Shown here piece after piece: positions 34,579 to 44,047 of a stretch of 64,000 bases of DNA. Both the position numbers and the translations under genes were made by a program. The stretch lies in contig NZ_CP119107.1 of assembly GCF_029094525.1 (NCBI RefSeq), forward strand, positions 2,480,001 through 2,544,000. The letters are read 5' to 3'. Position 1 is the first letter of the stretch. Every line of letters begins with the position of its first letter. The DNA comes from Pullulanibacillus sp. KACC 23026 (lineage in GTDB: Bacteria; Bacillota; Bacilli; Bacillales; Sporolactobacillaceae). A model generated the notes under the pieces. The model saw nothing but the letters and a program-made list of their open reading frames with translations. It searched no databases and was not told the origin of the DNA.

Positions 34579-35745
34579 TCAACTCCCAGATTTGACGTAC
34601 TCGCTAATGATCTTCGCAAGAGCAGCGTCCGTATTCTTCAATTCGGTTTCGTTATTATCAACACCGCCAATTTCGAACAAAAGAGCGTGAGTAGAAAGAT
34701 CCTGATTATAAACACCATTACCCTCAGATAGCCCTTTTGCAAATATCCCTCTTGAAAGACCTGGGTATTCTTTATTCATTGCATCATTTAATTTCTGTGC
34801 AATGGCCTCATTTTGTTGATAATGAGGGTCCGCCGTTCCAATAACCAAGTCCACACGCGCATAACGCTTATTATTAATTTGCGCGGTTGTCACATTTTCA
34901 CGGGCAGAATCTCTATGAATATCAATGATAAGTTTATAAGGTTTTCCGCTCTTGACGGCGTCTTCAACAATTGAACGAGATGCCGTGTAGGCCTGGTTTG
35001 TATTCCAATTGTGCTCATGAAGGACGGTTGCGGCATCTTGATAATTAACATCTGTCCCGATTCCTTCTGACTCTAAATCATTTTTTAACCAAGTATCAAC
35101 AAGATGGACACCCTGAAGCTTAGAACCTGATCCAACTGCGTCATCAGCAACCGGATCCCCTGTTTTACCAATTAAAGGCAAATAATTTTCCCAAGAATGT
35201 GTGGAATACAGCAAGATTTGAGCACCTTTTACATTGGTCGTGCTCGGTTTGTGAGATGACTGTCCATTTGAATCCGTATCCGATGAATTTTGATTAAAAT
35301 CTTGTTGTTGCTGCTTAAGAATATAATCGAGCGAAGGTGGTGTATCGTTCGGAACATTGGTATAGTTCGTGCCCTCTCCTGCCACAACAATATGTGTATC
35401 GTATAAAGCGAAGCCTGGAAGTTCATTGCCCAACAGACTTCGCTCATCTTCCAGGTTAATATGAGTCACCGTTTGCAAAGCGAACTTAGAAAAATGAAAG
35501 GTTTCATAGTTTTTCGGTAAGGCATGATCAAAGACTGGATTTTCAGCCCCCATCAGTTCTACCAAAGGCTCCGCTTTAACCGAATGTAAGGCCTGATCCA
35601 CAAAGTCCAAATAAAAAAAGCGTTGGAATAAAGGAGTCGTCATGACGCCAATGAGAATAAATAGACTTATAACGGTGACGGGGATTTGCCAGATTAACGA
35701 ACGGGTCGACAGTTCTCTTTGTTTAATTGGCAAAGGTGTTAGCAT
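34579..35745 (-). CDS. spoIIP: Stage II sporulation protein P (SpoIIP)
   Basis: A 388-residue sporulation cell-wall hydrolase. It has an N-terminal membrane anchor (about residues 20-45, VTVISLFILIGVMTTPLF), a polar Gln/Ser/Asn-rich linker near 165-190, then the SpoIIP catalytic domain with LLYSTHSWENYLP, the DIHRDSA motif and HALLFEIGGVDNNETELKNT (metal ligands and catalytic Glu). With SpoIID and SpoIIM it degrades septal peptidoglycan for forespore engulfment. In B. subtilis it follows gpr; here gpr is not adjacent. Its presence shows the organism forms endospores. Confidence 0.93.
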   Translation of the reverse strand: MLTPLPIKQRELSTRSLIWQIPVTVISLFILIGVMTTPLFQRFFYLDFVDQALHSVKAEPLVELMGAENPVFDHALPKNYETFHFSKFALQTVTHINLEDERSLLGNELPGFALYDTHIVVAGEGTNYTNVPNDTPPSLDYILKQQQQDFNQNSSDTDSNGQSSHKPSTTNVKGAQILLYSTHSWENYLPLIGKTGDPVADDAVGSGSKLQGVHLVDTWLKNDLESEGIGTDVNYQDAATVLHEHNWNTNQAYTASRSIVEDAVKSGKPYKLIIDIHRDSARENVTTAQINNKRYARVDLVIGTADPHYQQNEAIAQKLNDAMNKEYPGLSRGIFAKGLSEGNGVYNQDLSTHALLFEIGGVDNNETELKNTDAALAKIISEYVKSGS

Positions 35746-35869
35746 CCTGCATCGTCCTCTTCTACTAATTTATCACGGTCAATGAATCTTGATGTTTTTA
35801 TAGGCTTATCACATTCTATGAAGCGTATCATCGATTCATGCTCGTTTTAATAGAAAAGGTAAGAAATTA

Positions 35870-36466
35870 CTAGGATTTCATTCGGAAGGAGAACCAGTGA
35901 TCGGGATGAACCACCGTTACCCATGACGTCATACTGCCCACACAGGCAACGACAATGATTGAATAGGTCAGTGGAATCCCTATTAAAAAATGACCGGTTA
36001 ACAGCACCAAACAATCAAATGAAAAGATGAGAATTCCCACATTAATCCCTGCTTTTTTTGATAGGAATAAAGCGAGTAAATCTAAACCACCTGTGCTCGT
36101 CTCGTATCGAAGCATTAGGCCGATCCCTGCGCCGACAAGCAAGCCTCCAAGAATGGCACTTAAAAGCGGCGGGACAAAGATTTCATCACTTAAAGGAGCG
36201 AAGGCGTCGATCAACAGAGAGGTTAAGAGTAACCCATGGACACTTTTAATAAATAATCCTCTCTCCTTGATCAGAGCATAAACATATATAGGTAAGCTTA
36301 AAAGCAGTATAGCTAAGCCCGCCTTTATCCCATAGGCATAATTCAAAATAAGACCGATCCCAATCATACCGCCGTCCAAAAATTCATAAGGGATCAGAAA
36401 ACCATTAATGCCTACAGAGATCACAATAGAAGCACCAATCAACGCAAAAAACTTTCGGACGTCCAC
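35870..36466 (-). CDS. YitT family membrane protein (short form)
   Basis: A 198-residue integral membrane protein of the YitT/DUF161 family: VRKFFALIGASIVISVGINGFLIPYEFLDGGMIGIGL, five or six hydrophobic segments, GAGIGLMLRYETSTGGLDLLALFLS and NVGILIFSFDCLVLL. It lacks the C-terminal DUF2179 cytoplasmic domain of long YitT proteins. Function unknown. GTG 36466, 7-8 bases after GGGGGA, is preferred to an ATG at 36628 whose extra 54 residues are not family-like. Confidence 0.8.
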   Translation of the reverse strand: MDVRKFFALIGASIVISVGINGFLIPYEFLDGGMIGIGLILNYAYGIKAGLAILLLSLPIYVYALIKERGLFIKSVHGLLLTSLLIDAFAPLSDEIFVPPLLSAILGGLLVGAGIGLMLRYETSTGGLDLLALFLSKKAGINVGILIFSFDCLVLLTGHFLIGIPLTYSIIVVACVGSMTSWVTVVHPDHWFSFRMKS

Positions 36467-36720
36467 ATGAATTCCCCCATAAAAGGTTGTCTCTTTTATA
36501 GGTATGAGACATTTGTCCACAGTTTGACACTTTTTCACAAATAAAGATATAGGCATATTTGGGTGAATTTCTAAAAGGGAAAAGAGAGATCCTCTGAAGC
36601 TCATGGGAAAAGCGTAACCCTCGCCCAAAAGGTCTCAAGAATCTTGGAGAAATCCAAGAAATGATGCTAAAAATTCTAAATAGCTCTGAACAATCCCGCG
36701 CGGATTCCCCTTTTAAATTA

Positions 36721-36750
36721 AAAAAAGCCAGCCTTTAGACCGGCTGACTT
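36721..36750 (-). terminator. Terminator after ctaG
   Basis: AGCCAGCC (36726-36733) pairs with GGCTGACT (36742-36749, one wobble); on the minus strand TTTTTT follows. Confidence 0.75.
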
Positions 36751-36760
36751 TTATAAGTCG

Positions 36761-37630
36761 TTATTTGGTTCGAAATGATGGAAGCTGTTGTTTGATACTC
36801 GTTAGCTTTGGATTTAAATCATTCTCAAGTTCAGGCTTTTCTCTTTTCGACCACTTAAAGAAAATATAGGCAAACGTACAAATAAAGACAAGCTCTTGCG
36901 TCACCTTCATCACGACCCCGCCCGTTGACTGGTCTTCCATCGGTGAAAAATTAGCAAAAAAAGTGGGTTCAGTTGCGGTCTTCAAATATAAGAAACTATT
37001 TGCAAATGTGATCATGGCACAGGCAGGTGTAAGAAGAATGCTTGCCACAAAAACATACCCCAGCTTTTGGAGCTCAGTTAGAGACCGAGTCTCAAGTGTC
37101 GGTTGAACAATAGGCCACCACATGACAAACGCGAAGAAAAGCAATAAAACTAAGGATAAATTCATATACGCCATTTTGGACATGATCAAATTAAAAATAA
37201 CAGGGACATGGTAGAACGATAAAAGTAAATTGAAAAGACTCACGGCAAGGATGGGGTTTGTCATGAAATTTATAAATCTCTTGAATGCAGACCTCTTCAC
37301 AAGTGGAACAATCATCCACTCATAAATGCCTCCTAAGAATAGTGGAGGTACGATAAAATACGTAACGGACATAGAAAGCATATGAGCACTGAATAAAAAG
37401 TGATGACCCAAAGCACTAAGAGGACTGCCTTCTGAAAAATAGAACATCAATAAACTTAAATTAAATGAGATCGTCTTAGTGATCACTGGCTTTTTCTCGT
37501 GACGCTGAACAGTTCTTATGTAGACAAACCCTATGGCTACTAAAATGACGAACAAAACCGGATGCCACAATTCAAAAAAACCAAGCTGCCAGAAGTGGCT
37601 TGGAGAAACAGACATCGACATGCCAGGCAT
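36761..37630 (-). CDS. ctaG: Cytochrome c oxidase assembly factor CtaG
   Basis: A 289-residue membrane protein of the caa3_CtaG family with seven hydrophobic segments; hallmarks are FYFSEGSPLSALGHHFLFSAHMLSMSVTYFIVPPLFLGG, MWWPIVQP and the DQSTGGVVMKVTQEL block. It assists assembly of the copper site of caa3-type oxidase. In many Bacilli it follows ctaCDEF; no oxidase genes are adjacent here. AAAGGAT lies 8 bases before ATG 37630, and a terminator follows. Confidence 0.92.
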   Translation of the reverse strand: MPGMSMSVSPSHFWQLGFFELWHPVLFVILVAIGFVYIRTVQRHEKKPVITKTISFNLSLLMFYFSEGSPLSALGHHFLFSAHMLSMSVTYFIVPPLFLGGIYEWMIVPLVKRSAFKRFINFMTNPILAVSLFNLLLSFYHVPVIFNLIMSKMAYMNLSLVLLLFFAFVMWWPIVQPTLETRSLTELQKLGYVFVASILLTPACAMITFANSFLYLKTATEPTFFANFSPMEDQSTGGVVMKVTQELVFICTFAYIFFKWSKREKPELENDLNPKLTSIKQQLPSFRTK

Positions 37631-37952
37631 AGAGATCGATCCTTTCTTAAATAAACTGTGAAAACGATAGCACTTTTTATATTAAGCGTAGCACCATCTT
37701 GTAAGATGTGTCAAACAATACTTTAACTATTTCGACTACTTTGTGTTGAATGAGCGAAAGGCAAAAAAGATTCCAGCACTAAGCTGAAATCTTGATGAAT
37801 GGATAGGACTGCCACTTGCGCACGATTTTTCACGTGGCGGCGTCCAAATTGGTGGGCAACCCCTCATTGCTCACGATTCTTAACCTGGTTGGCGATAGAT
37901 CCGTATGCACAGAGCCTTCCCTCAATAGACTACCAAAACTAATGGAGTGTTC
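37631..37952. other. Gene-free stretch between ThiF-like gene and ctaG
   Basis: Contains one hairpin (37768-37794) read as the ThiF-like gene's terminator. Two short stretches (near 37818 and 37878) share an imperfect TTGC-CACGATTTTT-TGGCG pattern. I see no ORF with a ribosome site and no known RNA. Confidence 0.4.
37768..37794 (-). terminator. Terminator after the ThiF-like gene
   Basis: AAGATTCCAGC (37768-37778) pairs with GCTGAAATCTT (37784-37794), one mismatch; on the minus strand TTTTTTGCC follows. Confidence 0.7.
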
Positions 37953-38975
37953 TTAGCTGCCAACATAGCGTTGATAAAGATTTTTGGCGATTAAAGGATC
38001 AGATGTGCCATGAATTAAGGCTCTGCCGTCTTTAAACAACACGACGATATGTCCGTCGGCTTCAAATTGTGTGAGAAAATCATTTGTTCTCCGGATCATC
38101 TCAAGTTTTTCTAGCGATTGGACGACCGACGTATATTGCCTCTCATTAAAAGCAGTTGGGCGAACTTGAACCGTTTCCCTTCCGCAAAGAACAGCCGTCT
38201 TACTCTCATAGTCACCTTTAAGGAATGGATAGGAAGGATTCACCCCGCAAGTTGGGCAATGCGGAACTTTCAGCCCATCCAGCCGAATGGTGGTTTGTTC
38301 ATTTTTCCAGATGTCATACGTTGTTAAACCGTGGCGGATCGCTTCAGAATGGCCGGTCAGAAGCTTCATCGCTTCTGACAGTTGAAGAGCGACGGTCATT
38401 TGCACGGCTGGTCCAATAATCCCAGCGGTTTCACAGGTTTCACCGGCAACCATCTGATGGGAGAATAAGCAATGAAAGCACGGCGTTTTACCCGGAATAA
38501 TTGGCATCATAACGCCATAGCTTGCGGTAGCGGCACCGTATATCCAAGGAATTCCGTGCCGATGACTAAAATCATTAATGAGTTGGCGCGTTTCAAAATT
38601 GTCGGTTCCATCCAGCAAAAGATCCGCATTTGATAAGAGCCGATCTGCGTTACCGCTAAAAAGATCCTCAATGGCTACTTCAATTTCCACCTCTGAATTG
38701 ATCGCCTCTAAATGGTTCTTTGCCGCATAGGCTTTCGGTAAGTGTCTTTTCACATCCTGCTCAGTATAGAGCTGCTGACGCTGTAGATTAGTCGTATCCA
38801 CATAATCTCTGTCAATGATTGTAAGCTTGCCGATACCTGACCTCACAAGCATCTCTGCTTGAGAGGCTCCAAGTGCTCCCATCCCAATAATAACGACGTG
38901 AGCCTCTCGAAGCCTTTTCACGCCGTCCACTCCGATCGGACGAAAACGTTCTAAGCGTGTATATCTTTGTGTCAT
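37953..38975 (-). CDS. ThiF/MoeB-type E1-like adenylyltransferase
   Basis: About 340 residues. The E1-like domain (1-245) has RYTRLERFRPIG, the ATP motif IIGMGALGA, DRDYVDTTNLQRQQLY, LLDGTDNFETRQLINDF and paired zinc CxxC motifs (PCFHC and PHCPTC). A C-terminal extension of about 90 residues follows (RETVQVRPT to the end), as in B. subtilis ThiF/MoeB-like proteins. It would adenylate the C-terminus of ThiS or MoaD. No thi or moa genes are near, so the partner cannot be told. ATG 38975 with GAGGG upstream is chosen over ATG 38987. Confidence 0.88.
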   Translation of the reverse strand: MTQRYTRLERFRPIGVDGVKRLREAHVVIIGMGALGASQAEMLVRSGIGKLTIIDRDYVDTTNLQRQQLYTEQDVKRHLPKAYAAKNHLEAINSEVEIEVAIEDLFSGNADRLLSNADLLLDGTDNFETRQLINDFSHRHGIPWIYGAATASYGVMMPIIPGKTPCFHCLFSHQMVAGETCETAGIIGPAVQMTVALQLSEAMKLLTGHSEAIRHGLTTYDIWKNEQTTIRLDGLKVPHCPTCGVNPSYPFLKGDYESKTAVLCGRETVQVRPTAFNERQYTSVVQSLEKLEMIRRTNDFLTQFEADGHIVVLFKDGRALIHGTSDPLIAKNLYQRYVGS

Positions 38976-39068
38976 AATAGCCCTCATTCAATTTATAGAT
39001 TAAGTAAGTCTTTCTATCATAAGGAATACCGGGGACAAATGTCTAACAGCGCGCCTCCAAAGGTCGGT

Positions 39069-40520
39069 TTATTTTGATAAATTAATAGGAAGCTTTAATT
39101 GAATAGTCGTTCCCTTATCGACTTCACTGCGAATCGTCATTGTCCCTTTATGATTTTTAATAATTCGTTGACAGATCATCATCCCTAATCCTGTCCCTTT
39201 TTCTTTGGTACTATAAAATGGCTGACCAATTTTGGCTAATCGGTCTTGTGGAATTCCCATCCCCTCGTCCACAAATTCAAGTTGTACCACATTGGCATAC
39301 TTTTGAACATCGATCACAACTGTCCCGCCATCAGGCATCGCTTCAATCGAATTTTTAATAAAATTAATAAAGACTTGTTTTAACTGATCTGGTTCGCAAT
39401 CGATAAACAACTCTTCATAATGACTATTAAGATGAATCATGACATTGTTCATAATCGCTTGTGAGTTTAATAAGATTAGCGTTCGATTAATTAGATCAAT
39501 AAGGTCGCATGTCTCCATTTTCATCGCCTGAGGTTTAGCTAAAATAAGTAAATCACTGACAATACTCTCAATACGATCTAATTCTTGAAGGATCACCTCA
39601 GCGTAGTTCGGATTAATTTGATTGCGAAGAAGCTGTGTAAAGCCTTTGATGGCTGTCAAAGGATTACGAATTTCATGGGCAATCCCTGCAGCAAGCTGTC
39701 CAACAACGGTAAGCTTTTCAGCGTTTTGGAGCATCTCTTCGGTTTTTTTTCGATCGGTTATGTCATTAATCATAATTTGCAAGGTCTTACGTTTTTTGTA
39801 TGTATTTGGAATCATTTTTATATCTGTATAACGAAGCATGTGATCTTGTCTAATAATTTTTACATCATTGAAGTCAATGGGACGATGCACTTCACCGCGC
39901 TGGTGCTTCACTATATAATTGATGAGGTCATCACGATCCCCCGGGGAAACAAAATCAGGGAAAAAGCGGCCAATAATCTCTTCCTGACGCGTCACACCGA
40001 ATAGGCGTTTGCCTGTTTCGTTTATATAGATCCAATCCCCTCCAGGTGATAAAATACCTATTGTATCGCGGGAATACTCAACTAAAGCACGATATTTCTT
40101 TTCGCTTTCCTTGAGGTTCTCTTCAGCAAGTTTTATTTCAGTAATGTTACGTGTCACCATAAAACACTCTTCGCACTTTTCAAAAACACGTCTTTTAAAA
40201 GTGGATTCCACCCATAGATAATCGCCCTCAAAACGCCTTAATCGATAACATATTTTATCAAAATCTTTACGAGATTGTTTTAAAAAAGCGATCGTCATTT
40301 CTCGGTCTTCGGGATGAATAAGTTCATAAAACCGCCTGTTGTGCAATTGGGCTTGGTCGTAACCAAGCAGGCGTTCGGAAGATGGAGAGATATACACCCA
40401 TTCACCCGTTTCAATAAAATGCCGTGAAATCATGTCATCAAAGTGATGGGTATAATAAATATAATTTTCAAGCTCCTCACTTATCAATAACATCTTCGTG
40501 TCCTTTTCTTCGTTCTTCAT
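39069..40520 (-). CDS. Soluble two-PAS sensor histidine kinase (sporulation-kinase type)
   Basis: A 483-residue cytosolic kinase without membrane helices: PAS 1 (about 20-128), PAS 2 (about 140-258, each with PAC-like ends NITEI and DITDR), HisKA with the phosphorylated His282 in AAGIAHEIRNPLTAIKGF, and HATPase (about 370-480; N-box NFIKNSIEAM, G1 DEGMGIP, F-box FYSTKEKGTGLG). The H-box is of the KinA/KinE class that feeds phosphate to Spo0F. It has no linked response regulator, as usual for sporulation kinases. GGTGA lies upstream of ATG 40520. Confidence 0.9.
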   Translation of the reverse strand: MKNEEKDTKMLLISEELENYIYYTHHFDDMISRHFIETGEWVYISPSSERLLGYDQAQLHNRRFYELIHPEDREMTIAFLKQSRKDFDKICYRLRRFEGDYLWVESTFKRRVFEKCEECFMVTRNITEIKLAEENLKESEKKYRALVEYSRDTIGILSPGGDWIYINETGKRLFGVTRQEEIIGRFFPDFVSPGDRDDLINYIVKHQRGEVHRPIDFNDVKIIRQDHMLRYTDIKMIPNTYKKRKTLQIMINDITDRKKTEEMLQNAEKLTVVGQLAAGIAHEIRNPLTAIKGFTQLLRNQINPNYAEVILQELDRIESIVSDLLILAKPQAMKMETCDLIDLINRTLILLNSQAIMNNVMIHLNSHYEELFIDCEPDQLKQVFINFIKNSIEAMPDGGTVVIDVQKYANVVQLEFVDEGMGIPQDRLAKIGQPFYSTKEKGTGLGMMICQRIIKNHKGTMTIRSEVDKGTTIQLKLPINLSK

Positions 40521-40721
40521 ATCGATCTCACCACTCTCTTATATCAAGCAACCTATTTAATTATTTCACTTTTAGTTTAAAGATTCTTATTAAAAGATTC
40601 AACAAACATCTTAATGCCTCTCGTGACGCACGCTCGGGTCAATTCGATTAGAATATGTGCCGTCAGTCGTTATTTATGATAGAGTAAAGTGAAAGTAATA
40701 TGAAAAGGAGTCGATTCATTA

Positions 40722-41768
40722 GTGAAGAAAGAATTTCTCGAACAGTTATTGTCTACTCCCTCCCCTTCTGGTAATGAAGTCACTATTCAAAAATTATGGC
40801 GAGATGAAGTCTCACAATTTGCCGACCAAGTAACCACAGACGGTGCGGGAAATGTCATAGCCTCTATTAATCCTGAAGCCGATTTCAAAGTCCTCTTAGC
40901 GGGACACTGTGATGAAATAGGTTTTATGGTCAAACGAATCGATGAGCAAGGTTTTATTTATGTTGAAAAACTTGGCGGGATTAGTCCAAAACCAGCCATT
41001 GGGATGAAGGTACAAATCCTCGGTGCAAGCGAAACGGTCGTCGGCGTGATTGGCGCAAACGCAGAGCATCATGGCGGCGTGAAGGATGATCTGGAAATTG
41101 AAGATATTTACATAGATTGCGGGGCACGCACTAAGGAAGAGCTTCAGGACCGAGTTCACATAGGTGACCCGATTGTTTATACAAGAACCTATGAATACTT
41201 AGAAAATAATCGTCTAAGTGCACGCGGCCTGGATAATCGCACAGGTGCTTTTATTGTCGCGGAAGTCTTGCGTCGACTGGCAGAGGATCGTCCGACCATC
41301 GGCGTTTATGCGGCGAGCACTGTCAATGAAGAAACCAACATGGGAGGCGCTTATTTTGCAGCAGCCGGCTTAGAGCCAACCTTCGCCATTGCCTGTGATG
41401 TGACCTTTGCAACGGATTATCCGAGTGTTGATACAAACAAGCACGGTGAGATTAATCTAGATGGCGGACCTGTTCTTGCCAAAGGTGCCCCTATTAATCA
41501 TAAAATTAATGCCTTATTGGAAAGAGCCGCTAATCGTGAGGCCATTCCCGTTCAATATGAACTGACTCCTCGTATGACAGGGACGGATGCCGACCGGATG
41601 CGTTTAACCGGTAAAGGCGTCCCGATAGCGCTTGTATCGCTGCCGCTTCGTTATATGCATTCCCCTGTTGAAACGGTAAGCCTTCACGATATCGAGCAAG
41701 AAATCCAATTGATTGTTTCCATGCTAAAAGAATTGACGGGGAAAGAATCCGTTAACCCTTTAGATTGA
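40722..41768 (+). CDS. M42 family metallo-aminopeptidase (glutamyl aminopeptidase type)
   Basis: A 348-residue binuclear-zinc peptidase of family M42: LSTPSPSGNE at the N-terminus, the ligand His in LLAGHCDEIGFMV, ARGLDNRTGAF with bridging Asp, STVNEETNMGGA with the catalytic Glu pair, CDVTFATDYP and the last ligand in MHSPVETV. It trims N-terminal residues from peptides in the cytosol. Starts at GTG 40722, 10 bases after AAAGGAG. Monocistronic. Confidence 0.92.
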   Translation: MKKEFLEQLLSTPSPSGNEVTIQKLWRDEVSQFADQVTTDGAGNVIASINPEADFKVLLAGHCDEIGFMVKRIDEQGFIYVEKLGGISPKPAIGMKVQILGASETVVGVIGANAEHHGGVKDDLEIEDIYIDCGARTKEELQDRVHIGDPIVYTRTYEYLENNRLSARGLDNRTGAFIVAEVLRRLAEDRPTIGVYAASTVNEETNMGGAYFAAAGLEPTFAIACDVTFATDYPSVDTNKHGEINLDGGPVLAKGAPINHKINALLERAANREAIPVQYELTPRMTGTDADRMRLTGKGVPIALVSLPLRYMHSPVETVSLHDIEQEIQLIVSMLKELTGKESVNPLD

Positions 41769-41912
41769 GCCTGTGTTACCTGGTCATCGACTGTGATAAG
41801 ACTTCGCGTCAGATAACTATTAACGATAGGTTCAGTCAAAGATTCAACTTCTGATTCATTGTTTCTCTTCTAACAGTAAGTGGAATTCTAGGTTTCTGAT
41901 CGTACAAAAAAG

Positions 41913-41960
41913 CGCCGCCTCTTAAGTCATGGATTCATGACTTAAGAGGCGGCGTTACCT
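41913..41960. terminator. 19-bp perfect inverted repeat, bidirectional terminator
   Basis: CGCCGCCTCTTAAGTCATG (41913-41931) pairs perfectly with 41936-41954, loop GATT. TTACCTTTTT follows on the plus strand and CTTTTTTG on the minus, so it can end both the M42 and methyltransferase transcripts. Confidence 0.85.
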
Positions 41961-41966
41961 TTTTGT

Positions 41967-42743
41967 TCAGACTCGCTCAATGGTGCCGTAATGAAACATC
42001 GACGTTTTGCGTACATGCTGTATAAAACCTAATTTTTCAAAACGCAGGCTCTTCCAATGATCCTTCAAAACAACCCGTTGTCTGGCTACACGCTTCGCTT
42101 CCTCTATAACCTCTTTTGTTAAATCACTCCTGATGGCTTGTCCTCTAATGCTATTGATTCCATTTGAAGCCGCGATCGCGGTTTCAAACATCGGATCAAA
42201 ATAGACGACATCCACTGAACGATCCTCTGACTTTTTCAAAAAAGAAAGATGATCACAATTGACGACCGTTATTCGCCTCATCGCTTGGTCAATCGTCATG
42301 TTCCCGCTTGAAAAAGAAGCAAGTCCCTCTCTAGCTAATAAATATAGGAGCTGGTTTCCTTCTATTCCTATAACGGAGCCGTTTGGTCCAACAGCGAGAC
42401 TCGCTACTAGACTGTCTGACGCTAACCCAAGTGTACAGTCTAGAAACGACATGCCTTCCTTTAGCTTAGCTATCGAAACAAGGGCTTCTTTCTCCCCTTT
42501 CAACAGTCGCTTGGCCCTTATCATGGCGACATTTGGGTGAAAAAAGAGAGCGGTCTCTTCATCCAAAGGGACAATTGAAATACCGTCCTTCCCTACGACG
42601 ATGATATCCTCTTGATGCGCTGCCTTAAACGCTTCAATCGAAAGCCCCTTCCTCTCTCTATAAGAAAAACCATAAACATGTGATAGTTGATAAGCTTTTT
42701 CTACAAACTTACTTTGAACTCGTCTCGATGTGGTAATGATCAT
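41967..42743 (-). CDS. RsmJ-like SAM-dependent methyltransferase (YpiP-like)
   Basis: A 258-residue class I methyltransferase of the RsmJ-like family: SAM-binding FLDCTLGLASDSLVASLAVG, GIEGNQLLYLLAREGL and the characteristic catalytic motif VVYFDPMFE (DPMF form shared with the 16S rRNA methyltransferase RsmJ). The N-terminal 90 residues include HPNVAMIRAKRLLKGE. It resembles B. subtilis YpiP; the substrate, probably RNA, is unproven. AGGAC is 8 bases before ATG 42743. Confidence 0.8.
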   Translation of the reverse strand: MIITTSRRVQSKFVEKAYQLSHVYGFSYRERKGLSIEAFKAAHQEDIIVVGKDGISIVPLDEETALFFHPNVAMIRAKRLLKGEKEALVSIAKLKEGMSFLDCTLGLASDSLVASLAVGPNGSVIGIEGNQLLYLLAREGLASFSSGNMTIDQAMRRITVVNCDHLSFLKKSEDRSVDVVYFDPMFETAIAASNGINSIRGQAIRSDLTKEVIEEAKRVARQRVVLKDHWKSLRFEKLGFIQHVRKTSMFHYGTIERV

Positions 42744-42961
42744 GTTTGGATAGTCCTATTCTTCATTTGGTTACTCATCTGGTTGATGAATGTTTTTAAC
42801 TAATTTAACCGGGTAATTTGGTACTAACAAGCAATGTAATGGCCCATTTTCAATAAAAACTAATGTCCGTTAGAGAGACCCGCGGCAATCTGCCTGACCT
42901 CCAACTCTCTGCTATCTTTAGCTTATCACGGATCCATATCAATAGGCATTCTTTTTGCAAA

Positions 42962-44047
42962 TTAAACTTGCAGCTCACGGTGCCTGATGAAACGATAAAG
43001 CCCCCACAAAAACAGAAGAGAAACGATTGCAGAGACACTCAGTATAACAACGGGTTGCAAGACAGGGTGCCCAAAGAGATTATAGGTTTTAAACGTCATA
43101 TATAGATTCTCAACCTTCATGATATTGGTATAACTGAAGTCGATTATAATATTTGTTGGATGACTCAACAGACTCGTCCAGACGATGGGCAAGCAGAATA
43201 CACTCCCGCTGATCAAAAAGGAAACAAGGACCTTTCGACAAAGTGCAGAAATGAGGAGTACGAAAATCGCAAATCCAATTGCAGCTAACAAATGAGTCCC
43301 AAGCTGGACGATAAAATACTCAAGCATCGTAAAAGGATAAGGAGATTTCGTATACTTAACGAGAAATTGAATAGGACTGCTCCATCCGCTGTTCCCAAAG
43401 AGGATTAGTCTAGTGACGGTGTCATAGAGCACCCATATAGCGACGACAAAACCGGTGTAACAAAAAGCAGCAAGGAACTTAGCTGTAACGATTGTACGCC
43501 TTCCAAGCTTAGACGTAAAAATGTAATTGGCAACACCAGAGGCATACTCTCTAGTAAAAATAGAAGCTAGTCCTAATGTAATCATGAGCCCTGAAAAAAC
43601 CAATCCCATTGTATTGACGAAATCAATCGTTTCAGCTGGGGCCTTATTATTATTAAAAGTATCTAAATGAAGTTTATCCAACATTGAACGTTCTAATTGT
43701 GCTTTTCTTGAGTGTTGGATGTCTAACCGTCCAATCCTCTGTTGAACGTTTAAGGCAACCTGCCGTTCCATACTGAAAGTTTCAAGGATTCCATATTTTT
43801 CACGCTGTTTATCAGAGATATTAACCAAGCCTTGGCCGTAAGTTGATATAAGTTTATCAGTCTCTTTATTAACGAGTTTAATCTTAGCAGGAGTAACCTT
43901 TCCTACAAGAGGTTTATAGTAATCGGCAGAGGTATATGAATAAGACGGGGTTGTCAAACTAATTAACCCAAACAGGATGAACCCCACTACATAAATACTT
44001 TTTTGTTGAAAAAGTTTCATGAGTTCAAATTTAAATAGCCCCCTCAT
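42962..44047 (-). CDS. ABC-2 type transporter permease
   Basis: A 361-residue permease: one N-terminal helix (SIYVVGFILFGLISL), a large extracytoplasmic loop of about 130 residues (VGKVTPAKIKL to IDFVNTM), then five hydrophobic segments, with LGLASIFTREYASGVANYIFTSKLGRRTIVTAKFLAA, the ABC-2 membrane domain hallmark. ATG 44047 is 6 bases from AAGGAGG and is preferred to ATG 44053, which abuts it. It overlaps by 17 bases the upstream chimeric ATPase gene, so coupling was expected with that ATPase. With the ATPase broken, export function is doubtful. Confidence 0.85.
   Translation of the reverse strand: MRGLFKFELMKLFQQKSIYVVGFILFGLISLTTPSYSYTSADYYKPLVGKVTPAKIKLVNKETDKLISTYGQGLVNISDKQREKYGILETFSMERQVALNVQQRIGRLDIQHSRKAQLERSMLDKLHLDTFNNNKAPAETIDFVNTMGLVFSGLMITLGLASIFTREYASGVANYIFTSKLGRRTIVTAKFLAAFCYTGFVVAIWVLYDTVTRLILFGNSGWSSPIQFLVKYTKSPYPFTMLEYFIVQLGTHLLAAIGFAIFVLLISALCRKVLVSFLISGSVFCLPIVWTSLLSHPTNIIIDFSYTNIMKVENLYMTFKTYNLFGHPVLQPVVILSVSAIVSLLFLWGLYRFIRHRELQV

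Noticed and set aside
34174-34731. 185-codon plus-strand frame
   Set aside because: Mostly antisense to the small membrane gene and the start of spoIIP's 3' end; no ribosome site and no family features.
35746-35830. Sigma-E promoter of spoIIP
   Set aside because: CATAGAAT resembles a -10 box, but no acceptable -35 box lies at the right spacing.
37818-37912. Direct repeat in the ctaG/ThiF-like gap
   Set aside because: The two stretches share only an imperfect pattern of about 20 bases with gaps; not better than chance by eye.
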